Made by a program: the position numbers and the translations under genes. Positions 21,201 to 36,200 of a stretch of 64,000 nt of DNA are shown in pieces. Origin of the DNA: Mermis nigrescens (lineage: Eukaryota > Nematoda > Enoplea > Mermithida > Mermithidae); assembly GCA_036768485.1 (NCBI GenBank), contig JAVLUZ010000582.1, forward strand, positions 1 to 64,000, in the 5' to 3' direction. Under the pieces are notes generated by a model. The model had not been told where the DNA came from and did not search any database. It saw only the letters and a list, made by a program, of their open reading frames with translations. The stretch's first letter is position 1. Each line of letters starts with the position of its first letter.

Positions 21201-24200
21201 GCTAATCACGAAAAACTTTAATAACAATATTATGGCGATTAACGACGTTAGAATATGAGTTGATAAGGATGTTAGAAAGATAGATATCGTCAAAACCAGA
21301 ACGCATCTCTGGGGGGAATGGGGGGTTCGGACCCCCCCAAATTAAGAAAAATAGGAAAAATATGACTCTTTAAACGTTATTTTGTGGCTATTTTTGGCCT
21401 TTTTGGGCTTAGTCCCCCAAAATTGGTTTTGGTCCCTCTAAAATAGGATGGACAGCGACATGCCTGGTCAAAACACTATTCTTAGGCGTTGCTGACGATG
21501 CTCTTTCTTTCTAAAACATATAAACGTAAAGATGATTCCGTAATATTATGAAAAAAATACGATCGAATCGAACAAAATGCAGTCAAATAAAAATCACGGT
21601 TTTTTGTATTCGGCAAAGATTACAAAGACTTTTCGGGACCATATTTGTACACATACAAAGATTTTTGGGAAGACGAACACTATAAAAAGGTGTAAAATTC
21701 CCAATCATGTCCTATATATCTTTATAATGGCAGAATTTGCACTTAAAATAAAAAAATATCCAATTTTTACAATTTTTTCTAATTTTTGGTTTCAGAAACC
21801 CAGAAATTAGCTAAAACACACTACCACAGGTCTAAAAACCCTGTTTTACCACAATAAAATCGCTATTGTGCCACATAAGAGTATACAAAAATTAGCATGT
21901 ACGAGATGTACAAAGACTTTTAGGGACCATCTTCGTACATGTACAAACGGACCTTGTACAAAAAATACTGCTAAAATTGAATATAAGGCGCGAACAGCCG
22001 AAAAATGGACACTGTTGAGCCGAGAGATCGCTAAAAGCGCATAAAACAAGACAAGTTCTACGATTTTTTTCGGAAAATCAAACATTCTGGGGCTGGCAAA
22101 CTTTTAAAAATAATAAATTTCGAACTTTTTTTTTAAGAAATTTTTTTCACTAAACAGGCTACAAAAAAGAGTCATTTTTTTGGACGCGCTTGGGCCAACA
22201 TGATGGAAATTACTTCACATCCGGCGCGAAGCGCCGAAAATTTCAAGACTTATGTAAATTTTTGTAAATTGTTGTAAAATAATTGTAAATGCCACAAATA
22301 CTTTCAATTTTTCCATCTTTCCATACATTACCTTACCTTTCAAAAATGTTTTCCGGCTACAAGAGGACGGCTGCCCCGCGCCCCTTAAATAAGCCCTTAG
22401 TAGGTAACATGCATGCAACAGCTTGAAATTTTGGGTGGAGGTCCCGGCCATTTCTGGGGAATCGGGGGTGAACGACGTACAATGTTTGGCTAAAAAGAGC
22501 CAAAAACACTAAAAACTTATAAAAATTCGATTTCTTCAAAAATAGGGAGGGGGTTAAAAATTTTTTGGCCTTGAAGGGACGGGGAGACGACCAACTTCGG
22601 GTGGGGTCTAGCCCTCAGAATAGTAAAATGAAAATTTTTTGGGGAAAATGAGGCGAAATGAAGGCCAAAACGGACGAAAATTCAAAATTTTTTTCAAAAG
22701 CACTCGAAATTGACTAGAAAGTGTGATAATGTGCTTTTAACGTTATTTTAGCGCTTATACCAGTTTTCGAGGTCATTTTGGCCGAAAAAGGTCAATTTTT
22801 GACACCCTCCAGACCGGTCGACTCCCCCAGATCGGTCACGCTGTGCATCTACGATCCCTTCCCACCATAGGCGGGCGGCACCAAAACTCTGGAGGGGGAG
22901 GGGTGTGCAGAATTTTTTCGCAGGCCAAAAAATGGCCTTAAAAATGGTGGTATGGCGAAAAAACACAATTTTCCAACGTTTCTCATCAAGCACTATCCAT
23001 TGGCATCAAAAAATTGCGAAAAAACAAAAAAAAATTTCAAAAATTGAATTCTGGGGGTATTTCGGTTCTGGGGATATTTTGATTTCTGGGGGTACATACC
23101 CCCAAACCCCCACGCCCAGGTATGCTCCCCATCCCGTGTTACAAGCATGAGGTACTAAAAGTTAATAATTTAACATATCACAAACTTCCCAAAATTCTCA
23201 CCTGTTCGAACTATCGTCCAATGTACGTTCAAGCCCTTGCAAAGCCGCCGTATAATACGTGTTTTGAGGTAAACTCATCAAAAATCTGGCCAGGCCACAA
23301 CAACGCTCGCTACGCATCGGATTTTTCTTGTAAGGCATCGCCGACGATCCTACTTGACTGTCTTCGAAAGGCTCTTGGATTTCGCCGAAAGCCTTGAAAT
23401 TTATCAGCATACATATATACATTTAAGAAGAAGATTGGCTTAATCCAGGCACGTAGCTGGCCGCCCTATTTTGGGGGACCAACACCAATTTTTTTGGGGG
23501 GCTAAGCCCAAAAAGGCCAAAAATAGCACAAAATAACGTATAAAAAGTTTTATTTTTCCGATTTTTATAAAATTTGGGGGGAAGGTCCGAGGCCCCATTC
23601 TCCCAGAGATACGTGCCTGGCTAAATCGGCCGTTCCTCAAATTCTTTCAGGAATCAGGCCCTGAACCCCAAAAATATACTTTTTAACCTTCGTTTCCCAT
23701 CGAATTTACGAGCAAAAGCTTACTTTTTTAGGCTTACCGTTTTAAGACCAAAAATAAAAGTTAAATTTCGGAGCTTTGAATTTTACGTAAAATCTTAATG
23801 AAAAACGATGGTAGAAACGTCTGGTTTAACCAAAAATGACAAAAGCTTGCATTGCGCTGCAAAAAAGCATGCAAAGTGTAAATCAACAATTAAAAGCTTT
23901 CTGGAAAAATTCTAGGAATCATCCATTTTTAAGATTTTTTAAATACAAAAAGGTAAGTCACGATCAATAATATTTAAAAGATGTTAGAAACCGAGCTTTT
24001 TAAGAAGTGCAAACTTTTTTAGCCTCCTGTAAAAAGAATTAAGGAATTTTGCAAGGTTCAAAGCATAATTTGCTCACCTAAAAACATATGTACGAGTACA
24101 TATCGATAAAATAAACCATGCACGTGAAATAAGCTTTCAGGAGACCTTTTGCAACCGTAAAAAGAGCCTGTGCGAAAAACACAGTTTCTTGTACAAAGTC

Positions 24201-27200
24201 CGTTTGTACATGTGCAAAGATGGTCCCCAAAAGTCTTTGTACATTTTGTATATGCAAATTTTTGTGTACTATAATATGGTACAGTAGCGATTTTAGTGTG
24301 GTAAAACAGGGTTTTTCGACCTTTGGTGGTGTATTTTAGCTAATTTCTGGGTCTCTAAGGGCAAAAATCACTAAGAATCGTCTTAAAACGGCGCGAAGCG
24401 CCGAAAAATCTGACATTTTTCCTTTTGGAATGCAATTTCTCCCATTATAAAGATATATAGAACACGCAATTACTCATTTCGGCACGAAGCGCCTAAACGT
24501 TTTGCAAATTTTAGACCTTTTCTGCAATTTTTGTGTTCTCAAAAATCTTTGTACATGTACAAAGACGGTTCCGAGAAGTCTTTGTACATCGGTAAAATCT
24601 TTGCCGAATACAAAAAAACACTGGTTGCATCTCGAAAAATACTAAGGCGAACTTCTAAATTTTTCTACAAAAAAAATAAAAAGCTAGTTTCTGATAAAAA
24701 ATAGGAAGAAAAAGTTAAGACACGATAAGATGAAAGGACCTAAAAAGAGGTGAGAAAAACGGTTGTGTGATACTAAAATTAGAAAAGCAAGGCAGCACAG
24801 CCATGCATATATACTCGTACGCAATCTTTGGAGGGGGTTAACATCCCTCTGAAATTTTTCAAGCTCAGAATTCGCGATTTTCCAAAAAATGTAGAAAGAT
24901 GATGTTTTAAGCGTTTTTAGCTATCTCTGCTTGATCAAAAGTGCCAAATTTTCGGCGTTTCGCCCGAAGTACTCATTTTTCGACCATATTTTGATCAATT
25001 TGGTCGAGTTTTACACTGTTTTTCGAAATTTTCAAACGGTTGAAGTTTTTACGCTCTAGAAACATATAACATCGCCAGAAACGTCGAAAAATGATGTTCT
25101 TGACGCACATCCACAGTTTTTAAGCATAAGAAATTCAGTTTTGAAAAATTTTTCACTTTCAGCCCCAGAATTTCGAGGCAGGTAGCCGGCCATCCTATTT
25201 TGAGGGGACCAACACCAATTTTTGGGGGGACTAAGCCCAAAAAGGCCAAAAATAGCACAAAATAACGTTTAAAAAGTCCTATTTTTCTGATTTTTCTGAA
25301 TTGGGGGGGGTCCGAACCTCCCCATTCCCCCCAGATACGTGCCTGAGAATTTCCATGCCTGGTATGCCTGTGCACAGCACCTGCAAATGACGAATATCTA
25401 ACGCTATTCGATGCACAACGGAGCCTAACAAGGCAAGTGGGTGCAAAATCACGCAATCTTGACTACGGGGATACGTCTGACCGGTCACTTCAAAGACATT
25501 TTCACCGAATCCAGCCGCTTTTGTCACTTCGGCGTTTAAATGCTCAACTTTTCGCTTGTCGCCGTTGAACAAAGTCAAAAAGGAAGACTGAGTGCCTGTA
25601 GCCAAGCATTGAAAGATGAAAATACATGTAAATTGTAGAGGCATGCATGCAATAGGGGATCGCTCATCCATAGTTGGTCGCCCCTAAAGTCAGAAAAATT
25701 TTGAGCCTCCACCGACTTTTGGCGAAAATTTGCGTTTTTTGGCCATTTTGAGTGTTTTTGCCATTTTTTGCCAAAAGTTGGAGGTCATTTACTTCCCCCT
25801 CCTAAAAATGGCCGAAGAATGCTCCCCCAAAAATTTTGAGCAGCTGCGTGTATGTGCGGAGGGTTGGCGAGATACATCACAGCAAGTCGGCCAACGCCCA
25901 AAAGCTGATGTTTTAAGTCCCTCTAATTTTGAACAAAAAATAGTTTTTACGAAATTTTTAGATTTTTTTGTAATTTTTGAGCTAAACATAGAATACCGGC
26001 TAATTGTGGATATCATATATGGACATAGGGGGGATGACGCGTGTATTACTACCCGCCAGGGTCAGCCAGACAGGCACTGTCCGGCGATTTTGAACTGGCG
26101 GAACGTTTTTTTACATCATTTTTGAGGTCAAAAGTAGTAAAAATATTAAAAAATTTTCTACTTTTATGTACTTTTTATTTAAAAAGCGCCCAAAATTGAT
26201 CAATTTCTGTATTTCTTAGTGTTAAAAGCGATATAATGCAGTCAGAATGGGCTAAAAATGCTTTAAAATGCGATATTACCACGGAAAAACGTTTTATAGG
26301 CTATTTTGACCATCTTGGTAGTTTAAACAGCATAAAAAATTGTGAAAATTAAATTAGCTACTTTGGATTTCTGGGATTTTACCCCTGCCGATCCTGATAT
26401 TGTGCACCAATGGTGAGTACGATAACGAACTAATTTGTCTTTTTAAATAAAAAAGTAACAGCCGGGTCAAACTTGTACAATAAGAATAAAAACATCATTG
26501 AAACATGAAAAACTAACCAAATTTTGAAGGGCCACCCGAAATCCACAGCATGGGTTAAGGGTAGGGAGACAGGAGGGGTGAAATTTTAAAATGCCTTTTT
26601 TGGTTTCAAAAATGATGGAAACGCGTCAAAAACATTGTTTTTCGTTGTTTCCGACAATGCTTCATCTTTTTTAAGGCATAAAAATATTGAAAAATTCCAG
26701 AAAACAGACAAATTTGAATAAACTGAAAGAAAATCTAGTCAAAAAATGAGTTTTTCGAAAATTTGACTCTTTTGAGCAAGCGCAAGGAAGGATACCTAGC
26801 TAAAAATGTTTAAAACGACACTTTTTCTACGAATTTTTAGGAAACTTATGGAAAATCGCGAATTCTGGGGTGGCGGTGAAAAAATCTCTGGAAGGAGTGA
26901 AATTTTTTACTAGGGTAAGTTAAGAAACCCCCAACCAGTGATCGACCGGGCTCAAAAAATACCGGGCCCGGTCCCGGGCCCGGGCCCGGGCTTTGCTGCC
27001 GGGCTTGGTACCGGGCCCGGGCCCGGGCTTATATACTTATAACATGCCTTGCTTCCAATATAATGTTATGCATAAGATACATATTTAGACCGATTTTACA
27101 TTTGTTATTTGTCAAACGCAAGGCTTACTGCTGCATCAAGAAGATTTTTGAATTCTAAGCTCTGTTAATTATTCAATCTTTCTAAAAATAAATTAAGTAG

Positions 27201-30200
27201 TTAGCAAGGATTTTGGTAGCATTATTCAAGCAAGAACAAAGTTTTTAATACAATAGCGCACAATTCCATTATTAAAATGCACGTGCAACTAAACACGGTT
27301 TGAAAAATCACAAGGTTTCATGTAGATATTTAAAGGAAATTGAGCATTAAATTTATGCATTCAGACATAATAGCGACTATGACATGGTCGGATAGAAGAT
27401 ATGCTGTTTGGATTTTAGAACTCAAACTATAGCGTACATTGACGTCAATTGAAATTGTGTAGTGTATAGGATAGGACACGTATTGAAGCCATAGGCGTAG
27501 CCAGGGGGCATTGGGGGCACATGATCCTCCCCCCGAAATTTTTGAGAAATTTTGTTGATTTTTCGAGTGTAATAATGGTGTCCAGAAAATTGAGTTCAAA
27601 AAGGCAAAAACGTCGAAAATTTTCCGGCGCTTCGCGCCGAGTCTTTATTATTATTTATTGTTGCTTTGTCTTTCTTTACAAGGACAGGACACATAATCCT
27701 ATTTTAAATGAAAGGAATGGCCAAATTTTCTTATGTTTTTGCGCATTTTCTGTTTTCTGAATTATATCTTGTTAATAAGAAGGCCACAAATAGGCCCGAA
27801 AACGATGAGAACAAAATTGTCATTGATACATCTTTTTTATATCTATTCGCAGCACCCTTTGCTGTGCTTTTTACTTAGCAGAGGTTGAAAAGCGCATTAC
27901 AGCTCAGGAATCTTGTACAATGTAGGACTTCATCAATTTTAAGTGTTTTGGGCTTAATTTAGAACCGAGATTTGGCCGATTTTGCGAAAATTTTAGCGAT
28001 AGTATTTAACATTAAAGTGCTTTTTTTACAAAATTTTCTAGGGGCGATTGATCGCGCCACCGCAGCACCCGCCGTAAAATCTCGTTGTACATGTGCAGCG
28101 AGATTTTTGGGAGGACAAAAAGGAAAATGGGTTCGCTTAAATTAATTTGTCTGTTCTGTATGATTTTAGCGGTATAAATTGTGTTTAAAGAGCTAAAACG
28201 TCAAAATTTTCCGGCGCATGGCGCTGTTGGTTATTGTTCTTTCTTTTTGTAAAGCTTTAGCATTGCGTTTAATAGCCTAAATCAGGCAAAATATCACAGC
28301 ATATTAGTATTCACAGGCTACAAAATGTTAAGGACAGTAAAAAGATTACTAAATTCCTTAAATGCTTTGCGCCTCTTATGATTTCCGAACTGTTTGTCAA
28401 TTAAAAGACCGTAAATTCTACATGAAAACGGTAAAAATTTCAAAAATTTCCGGCGTTTTGCGCTGATTAACATTTTCGTATTTCTGATTATCAGAAACCC
28501 ATAAATTAGCTAGGCTACACTACTAAAGGTCGAAAAACTCAATTTTATCATAGGTGTATAACGTTACTAACATTCAATGCAAAATTAGTCTTAAAAATTT
28601 TTGTGTATGCCCCCCGAACCAAAATCCTGGCTACGCCTCTGATTGAAGCGTTGTATAGAAGATGAATGCACATACGAAGCTGACAAGTATATGATAATGA
28701 GCAGGTGGGCAGAAGTAAGGCAAACGGATTTAAATAGAATCACAGGCTAGCAAATTCGTAAGAAATACGGACAACAGCTGAAATAGTAAACGTCTAAAAT
28801 ATTAACGATAATTATTCGAGGCCCGGTTGAGGCCCGGTGGTTTTCAGCCGGGCCCGGGCCCGGGCCGGCCTGCTATGACCGGCCGGGCCCGGTCCGGGCC
28901 CGAGTACCCGGTCGATCACTGCCCCCAACCCCCAAGATCATGTATGGCTGCTACATATACATATATGTAAGTAGTATGTGCGGTGTTTTTTATACAAGGT
29001 CCCTTTGTACGAGTACATGTACAAAGACGGTCCCCAAAAGTCTTTGCAGATTTTGACCATGAAAATTTTAGTGTACTACAATATTGTACAGTAGCGCTTT
29101 CTGAATGACAAAACAGGGTTTTTAGACGTTTGGTAGTGTAGTTTAGTCAATTTTTGTTGTTCTGACGATGGAAAATGCTAATAAGTTTTCTAAACGGCGC
29201 AGAGCGCCAAAAACTTTAATCCTTATGCCCTTTTAAAGGTAAATTTTGACATTTTAGAGACATATAGAACAGGCAATAACTCATTTCGGCGCTTCCGCAA
29301 ATTTTTGGCAATTTCAGACCTTTTTACAGCTTTCGTCTCCCTGAAAATCTCTGTACATATAAAACAAAGACTGTCCCAGAAATTCTTTGTACATCGGAAA
29401 AAATCTTTGTACAGCGGAAAAAATCTTTGCCTAATGCAAAAAAGCCGTGATTACAATCATGAACCAAAACAGTCTCACAGCCGGCCTCCTGAACTACAGG
29501 ATTATCCTACACCGAATCTAAGTGCTTTTTAATTTCCTGCCATTTTCATTCTTTTCGACGCCTTAATGAAAAAATCGAACATTTTTTATTCAATAATTAA
29601 AAAATTGTGAGTCAAATCTCCGTCTAAAGAACGACTTCAAATTTGACGCTTCTGCGTGTTTCACAAAGAGAATTATTTTATGCTTAAGATCTGAACCGGT
29701 CTTCCTTTCCATTTTAAAAAAAAGATTCCTGCAGAATACAGTTTGAATAATTTTAAAAAAATTCTTAGTTAAATGGAATTCAACACGTTTTTTAACGATG
29801 ACAAAGTTTTTGAAGCTAGGATGCAATTTCGATTCGATAAATCTAGTTTCTGAGTAATAGACATGTCCGTTCTTGTTCATTTGGACTCTTATTCTTCTAA
29901 AGCTACAATATTTATACACATACACAGGCGCGTAGCTGGCCGTCCTATTTTGGGGGGACCAACACCAATTTTTGGGGGGACTAAGCCCAAAAAGGCCAAA
30001 AATAGCGCAAAATAACGTTTAAAAAATCCTATTTTTCCGATTTTTTTTAATTTGGAGGGGGTTTGAACCCCCGCCCCCCATTCCCCCAGAGATACGTGCC
30101 TGCACATACAAGCAGCTCCGTCCGCATCAGGATTTTGATTTGGGAGAGATCGTTAGAACTTTTAAATATCTACACATAACCACACATGAGCGTGGGGGTT

Positions 30201-33200
30201 TGAAGGAGTATGCACCCCCCAGAAGTTGAAATACTCCCCCCCCAGAATTCAAATCTTGAAAATTTTTTTTGCTTTTTTAGCGATTTTTTGATGCCATTGG
30301 ATAGTGCTCGATGAGAAACGTCGAAAAATGGTGTTTTTTTGCCCTACGACCACTCTTAAGACCATTTTTTGACCTTCGAAAATTTTTTCACCCCCCCCCA
30401 GAATTTCGGTGCTGCCCACCTATGCACATAACTCGTATAATGCGTTCAGAGCGGTTTTACAGATGAGACATTTTTTCGATGTTTTCTGCGATTCCAAATA
30501 ACCTACGTACGTAAGTGGTGATAAAACATAAAAAATTAAGTGATTTGGTGAAATGTTTCCGCATTTTTACTCTTGTAAGCTATATAGCATTTTTATAGCA
30601 TTTTTGAGAACAAACAACGCAAAAATAAATATATTTCAAGGGCGAAGCGCCGAAAAATTTCTATAATTCTATCCTTTGAGCTCAATTTTGTAGCTTTCCT
30701 GCAATTTTGCATACCTTTTTTTGAAGATGAGCAAAGCAGAAATTCGCTGAATTTAAAACTAAATTAAAACTCAAAATTTAGTTAAACCAAGCTTTTCAAA
30801 TAAAAAAAATATAAATGATAAATTTGTGCAAAATTAGTGCAAAATTTGTATCTTTATACTATAAAAAATGAAGAAAATTTTATTTGGAAAACCAATTGAA
30901 ATAGGTATTAAATTGAATTCACCCGAACAAGTCTTCGTATCCGTTAGCACCTTGTACTAACGGCTAAAATTTTCATTAGCACCAACCAACTTTCATTAGC
31001 AACATGTTAAAAAATTTGTGATTTCTATTTGAGATAATTAGTTATATTTTCTGTAGCCATGATAACTATTTTTATTAATAATTAATATTAATATTATTAA
31101 TGAAGCTATGTATCAGACATGCACTGCATGGGAATTCTCGGGGGAGATGCCAATGGAAAGTGCCTTTTTTACTCAAAAAAAATTACGCATTAAACAAAAC
31201 ATTTTCTGGCGTTTCTGACGATGCCCTTTTCCAAAGCGTAAAACCATGAAATAATTTAAGAAAAACTGTCGGAAAAATTCAATTAAATTGAACAAATATG
31301 GCCGAAAAATGAGTCTACGGCGCGCAGCGCAGAGGATTTGACTTTTTTGGGCAAACACAGATAGCTAAAAAAAACTTAAAACATGTATATGAGACATGTG
31401 TAGCTACCTATTCATAAGCATTCATAGGTATCACTTCTAGCTTAAAGGTTAGCATTTTAAATATGCAAATTAAGTTGTTAAATGATAAAAATTGATTTCG
31501 AACCAGTAGCCCCCTTGACGCCTCGAAATTTAATGGTGAGCCTGGCGTGCTCAACTTCGTGCAGAACCATAAGCATTTCTTGCGCCCAAAGCATAGCACG
31601 CTTGCCAACGGTAACTAAACTGGCCGGCTGATAATGCGTGCGGCCCAATGTAGGCACAGCCTTATGCTGCAAAGCAAACTTTGTCATGCGATCGAGGCAA
31701 ACGGCTAGTTTGGACAGTAAATAGTCCAAGGCATCGCGCATCATTATTAGATCAGTGTTGTCCTATTAATAAGAAAAACACACGTTCATACATGTAGAGG
31801 CTGAAAACTTTGGGTAGAGAGGGTCTCAGCTCCAGGCCATTTTTAGGCAGAAGGTAAATGACCTCGAATTTTTGGCCAAAAACGGTCAAACAACACCTAA
31901 AAATGCAAATTCTTTCCCAAAAATCGAGGAAGGGGAAGGGCAGACAGGTAACAGGTAGGAGATGGAGGATCCCTCACCCGAAATTGGTCGTCCCCATCCC
32001 CCAAAGTCAGAAAATTTTTGACCCCCCCTTTTCAAAAAAGCTTACGATTTTTGGCCGTTTTTAACAAAAAAATTGAAGGTCATCCCCCTAAAAATAGCCG
32101 GGGACCCCCCTCCCGAAATTTTTTGGCTTTGGGGGATGGGGGAACGACCAACTTCAAATGGGGATCCTTCATCGTTAGTCTGTGAAAGAACTAATGTTGC
32201 ATTTCTTTATTTAACAAGGTCAGGGTCAGCGAGGATCCCATAAATTCAAACCAGTAAATGTAGCGTTCACGATTTCTTTGCTATTTAAACGATGAAAAGG
32301 TCAAACTAGCCCAGACTTATTCGTTGTATGAAATTCCGCATTTTTAAAGCATTTTTAGTCGATTTTGACTGCATTATCTCGCTTTCAAACCTTAAAATAC
32401 AGAGACTGGTCAATTTCGATCGCTTTTTGAGTGAAAAACGCACAAAGTATAGAAAAAATTGACATTATCACTGCTTTTGCCCTCAAAACTAACGCAAAAA
32501 ACGTTCCGACTGCTCAAAATCGCCGGACAGCACCTGTCTGGCATGAATGCACAAGGTCAGGGTGACCCGGTGTCACACCCTAAAATGTCCGGCCGGACAC
32601 TTTAAGGTACCTTAAAGTGTCTGTGTTTGCCTTAAAGTGTCCGGGCCAAAATAACGTGCTTAAAAGCGAGAAAAAATGTAGTTAAACATTGGGATAGAGT
32701 GGGCATCATATGCAGGCGTAAAAGGATAGGGTCTGAACCCCCAAAATCCAAAGTCTCTCTCAAAATTGGTAGATCCGTAGAATTAAATAATTAAGCGTTT
32801 TTTGCAGTTATATTCCATCTGACTGCCAGAATTTGGCCCACTGCCCATGTAAAGTAGCAAGCATTTAAGAGCCCAAAGTGTTGGGTGAGGGTTCGCCGAC
32901 CATTAGGGGTGTGCGCAAACTTCAACTTTTATTCGAAAATTGAAAGAACGCACCTAAAATGGCTAGAAATCGCAAGTTTTTGCACAAAATCGGGGAGGGG
33001 AGAATAAACAATTTATGCTTATTTATATTTACATTTTTATATTTACGTTTTTGGTTATAGGAATCAAAGCATAAAAATACAAAAACACTAACTGCTTTTA
33101 TACGATCGTAAAATCAAAATAACATAAAGAAAATGTGCACGAAGAAAATATAATCGAATTGAAAGTGCGAAGGAATAGCTGTATTATCAACGAAAGAATT

Positions 33201-36200
33201 TAAAAAAACGCGTTCACGCTAAATTCGATAAAGATGAAAAACGAAGTTAAAAATACAATGCATTTTGAAAAAACATGACAAATAATGTAATACATTATAT
33301 ATAATATAATCTCCAAGTTCGCTAAACGACGCCACTGACGATGCAACAAATTCTTCGAAATGTATAAGCTTGCTTGTATTTATATACGTCAATACATTGT
33401 ACAAGGTACGTATATGTACTAGGGATGAAACGGATATCCGGATCCGGATCCGTTCTTATCCGGTATTATTTTGGATCCGGATCCGGTATTTTGAAAAATT
33501 AGGATCCGAATCCGGTATTCTTAAAAAATAAGATCCGGATCCGGATCCCGTATTTTTACAGTTTGAGACGGATCCTTAACGGATCCAAGAGATTATGATA
33601 AAAGGTCATTAAACCTTGAATTGTATTGAAGAAGCAACATCACTATTAGACAAAAGCTTTACTTTGATTGATTTAACATTCAAATTCAATGACGGGCAAA
33701 TTGTATTTAAGAAACAGCAGCTTTTCTGCAACCAAAGAAAACGAAAGATTGCTCAGTCATAAGCTCAACTAAGCGCTTATCTATATCAATTGATCTTGCA
33801 TCATCGTTAGTCCATTTTTTACCCTTAAATCGTACATAAGTTAATTAGGAATCCTCTCTTAAAAATAGAATATGTCATACAGCAAGTAAGCATGCTTCCA
33901 TTGTCATTTACACTTTTTGTTTTTCCTCTTTCAAAGCAGTCTTTTCGCAATCTGCGCGTTTTTCTCAAAAGGAAAAAAGACATGCCTGACGCGAGTCTTC
34001 TACAATCTATGCTTAACAAAAATACCTTTTTCCTTTTCTTCGATCTGCTGGGACTCCTCTGCTTTGAACTTTTTATAATCCGCCGCATGCTTAGTTTGCA
34101 GGTGCTTTTTCATACAGGTGGTATCGGTGTTTTTTTGTACTCAACAAAGATTTTTCCCGATGTACAAAGACTTTTCGGGACCGTCTTTGTACATGTACAA
34201 AGATTTTTGGGAAGACAAAAATTGCAAAAAAGGTCTGAAATTCGCAAAAACTTCGGGGCGCTTCGCGCAGAAATGGATTACTGTGTGCTGTATATATCTT
34301 TATAATGGCAGAAATTGCATTTCAAACGGAAAAATTTCAAATTTTTCGGCGCCTCGCGCCGTTTTAAGACGATAGTGATTTTTGCCCTTAGAGACCCAGA
34401 AATTAGCTAAAATACACTACCAAAAGTCGAAAAACTGTTTTTACCACACTAAAATGGCTACTGTACTATATTATAGTACCCAAAAATTTGTGTGTACAAA
34501 ATGTAAAAAGATTTTCGGGAAGACAAAAACTGTAAAAAGGTGTGAAATTCCAAAAATTTCCGGCGCTTCGCGCCGAATTCAGTAATTATTTATCCTATAT
34601 CTTTGAAATGACAGAATTTGCATTCAGAATGGAAAAATGTCAAAATTTTCGGTGCTTCGCGCCGTTTTGAGACAATTTTTAATAATTTTTGGCATCAGAA
34701 ACCCAGAAATTAGCTAAAATACACTACCAAAGATCGAAAACCCTGTTTTACCACACTAAAATCGCTACTGTATAGTACACACAAATTTGCATGCACAAAT
34801 GTACAAAGACTTTCGGGGACCATCTTTATACATGTACACACGGATCTTGTACAAAAAACACTGGGTGGCACCCCTCCACTGCTTCTGGAAAGGTTTGTTG
34901 CGCAGAGATTACATTGCGATTTAGTTTCGTTATCAGCTAGCGTAAAATAGTTCCAGATAGGACTAGAAATGCTTTTTGGCATTTCAGATTAATGAGAGAA
35001 AGACACCAGATTCGCAGTTTTTCAAGCTAGAGCCGAATTGAGATCAATCCGCCCCACTGAACCAAGCTCATGCAGCTTAACTTATTTCATCATCCTACAG
35101 TAATTCTGCTTCTGAAACTAATGAGCACCGTACTTGCGAACAAAAACTTAAGTATTAGAAAAATTAAGCGTTCATAATGTATATCCATGGATCCGGATCC
35201 GGATCCGTTATTATCCGTTATTATGATAATAAAAGATCCGGATCGGTTATTTTAAATTGTATGGATCCGGATCCGTATCCATTATTTTGAATTGTACGGA
35301 TCCGAATCCGATATTCTTAGAAAACCCAGATCCGTTGCATCCTTAGTATGTACATGTCTACTTATGTACCTACCTAATTGTACAGCCAGTGATATGCGTG
35401 GGCGTATATGCGTACGTATACTCAGCGTAACCCGGACACTTTAAGGCAGAGCCGGACACTTAAAGTGTCCGGCCGGACACTTTAAGGCTCGGACACTTTG
35501 AGGTGCAACACCGGCAGTGGTAAAATCTAGGTTTCATTCCATACTAAGTTGAGCTTATTAGGTAAATTAGATCGAAATAGTTTAAAAATACACTATTTCG
35601 AGCCAAAATCAATAAGGAGTACCTAACTTTCGGACCCTGTAGGTAGGTTGAAACCCGCTCTTCCTATGTACAGGTCATTCAGAGTTCAATAATTTATTAC
35701 GGATTATGTCAACTGTACATATATGTAGGTACGAGATTAAAAGACTTTGTAAAATTTGCGAAATTCAAATCAAAATTTTAATCTCCGAATAAAACATGCT
35801 ACATAAGGAATGGCATAACGATATGAAGCTGAATTAAATAACACTGATATTTCAGCACAAAACTCAACTACCTGCACAAACGCAGACGTTGCACCTAAGT
35901 GTAAGAGGCCACCGGCGTTTGGGCAAACTTTTTGAAAACTGTGGATATGGGCCATAACATCGTGACGTAATAACTTCTCCTCCTCCTTCGTATATTCCCA
36001 ATCAATGTTTTCAACATTCGCCTTCAATTCGTCGATTTTCTGTTTAGTTATGGAGGATATTCCTAGATTCATTTCGGCCTCTAACAGCCAAATCCAAAGT
36101 TTACGCCAAGTTATAACCTTGGTCCGTTCGGAAAACAATTGTAACATGTATTGGCTCGCATATCGGCCAGACAATGGAGACTGATAAGTCATGTATGTAC

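Larger units (their letters stand above)
33420..35345. mobile_element. hAT element G (GGATCC motif) with BED finger
   Basis: Termini TAGGGATGAAACGGATATCC and inverse TAAGGATGCAACGGATCTGG, flanked by ATATGTAC and GTATGTAC (7 of 8). Both ends are dense in GGATCCGGATCCG. The minus strand encodes a BED zinc finger (34982 to about 34000), interrupted by MITE T5. The rest of the transposase is missing. Confidence 0.92.
32546..35515. mobile_element. Possible element L (GGACACTTTAAGG motif)
   Basis: Left cluster 32572-32650 and right cluster 35437-35512 carry inverted CCGGACACTTTAAGG units. Outer ends align as CAGGGTGACCCGGTGT and, inverted, CACTGCCGGTGTTG. No duplication matches, so this could be one old element containing G or two unrelated ends. 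Confidence 0.5.

Noticed and set aside
26936..27030. CpG island or promoter from the GC-rich block
   Set aside because: The block is the end array of element B, with a mirror array at the other end and a target duplication.
34118..34585. Several overlapping frames of 67-137 codons
   Set aside because: They lie in MITE T5 and recur as shadows in the other T copies; non-coding.
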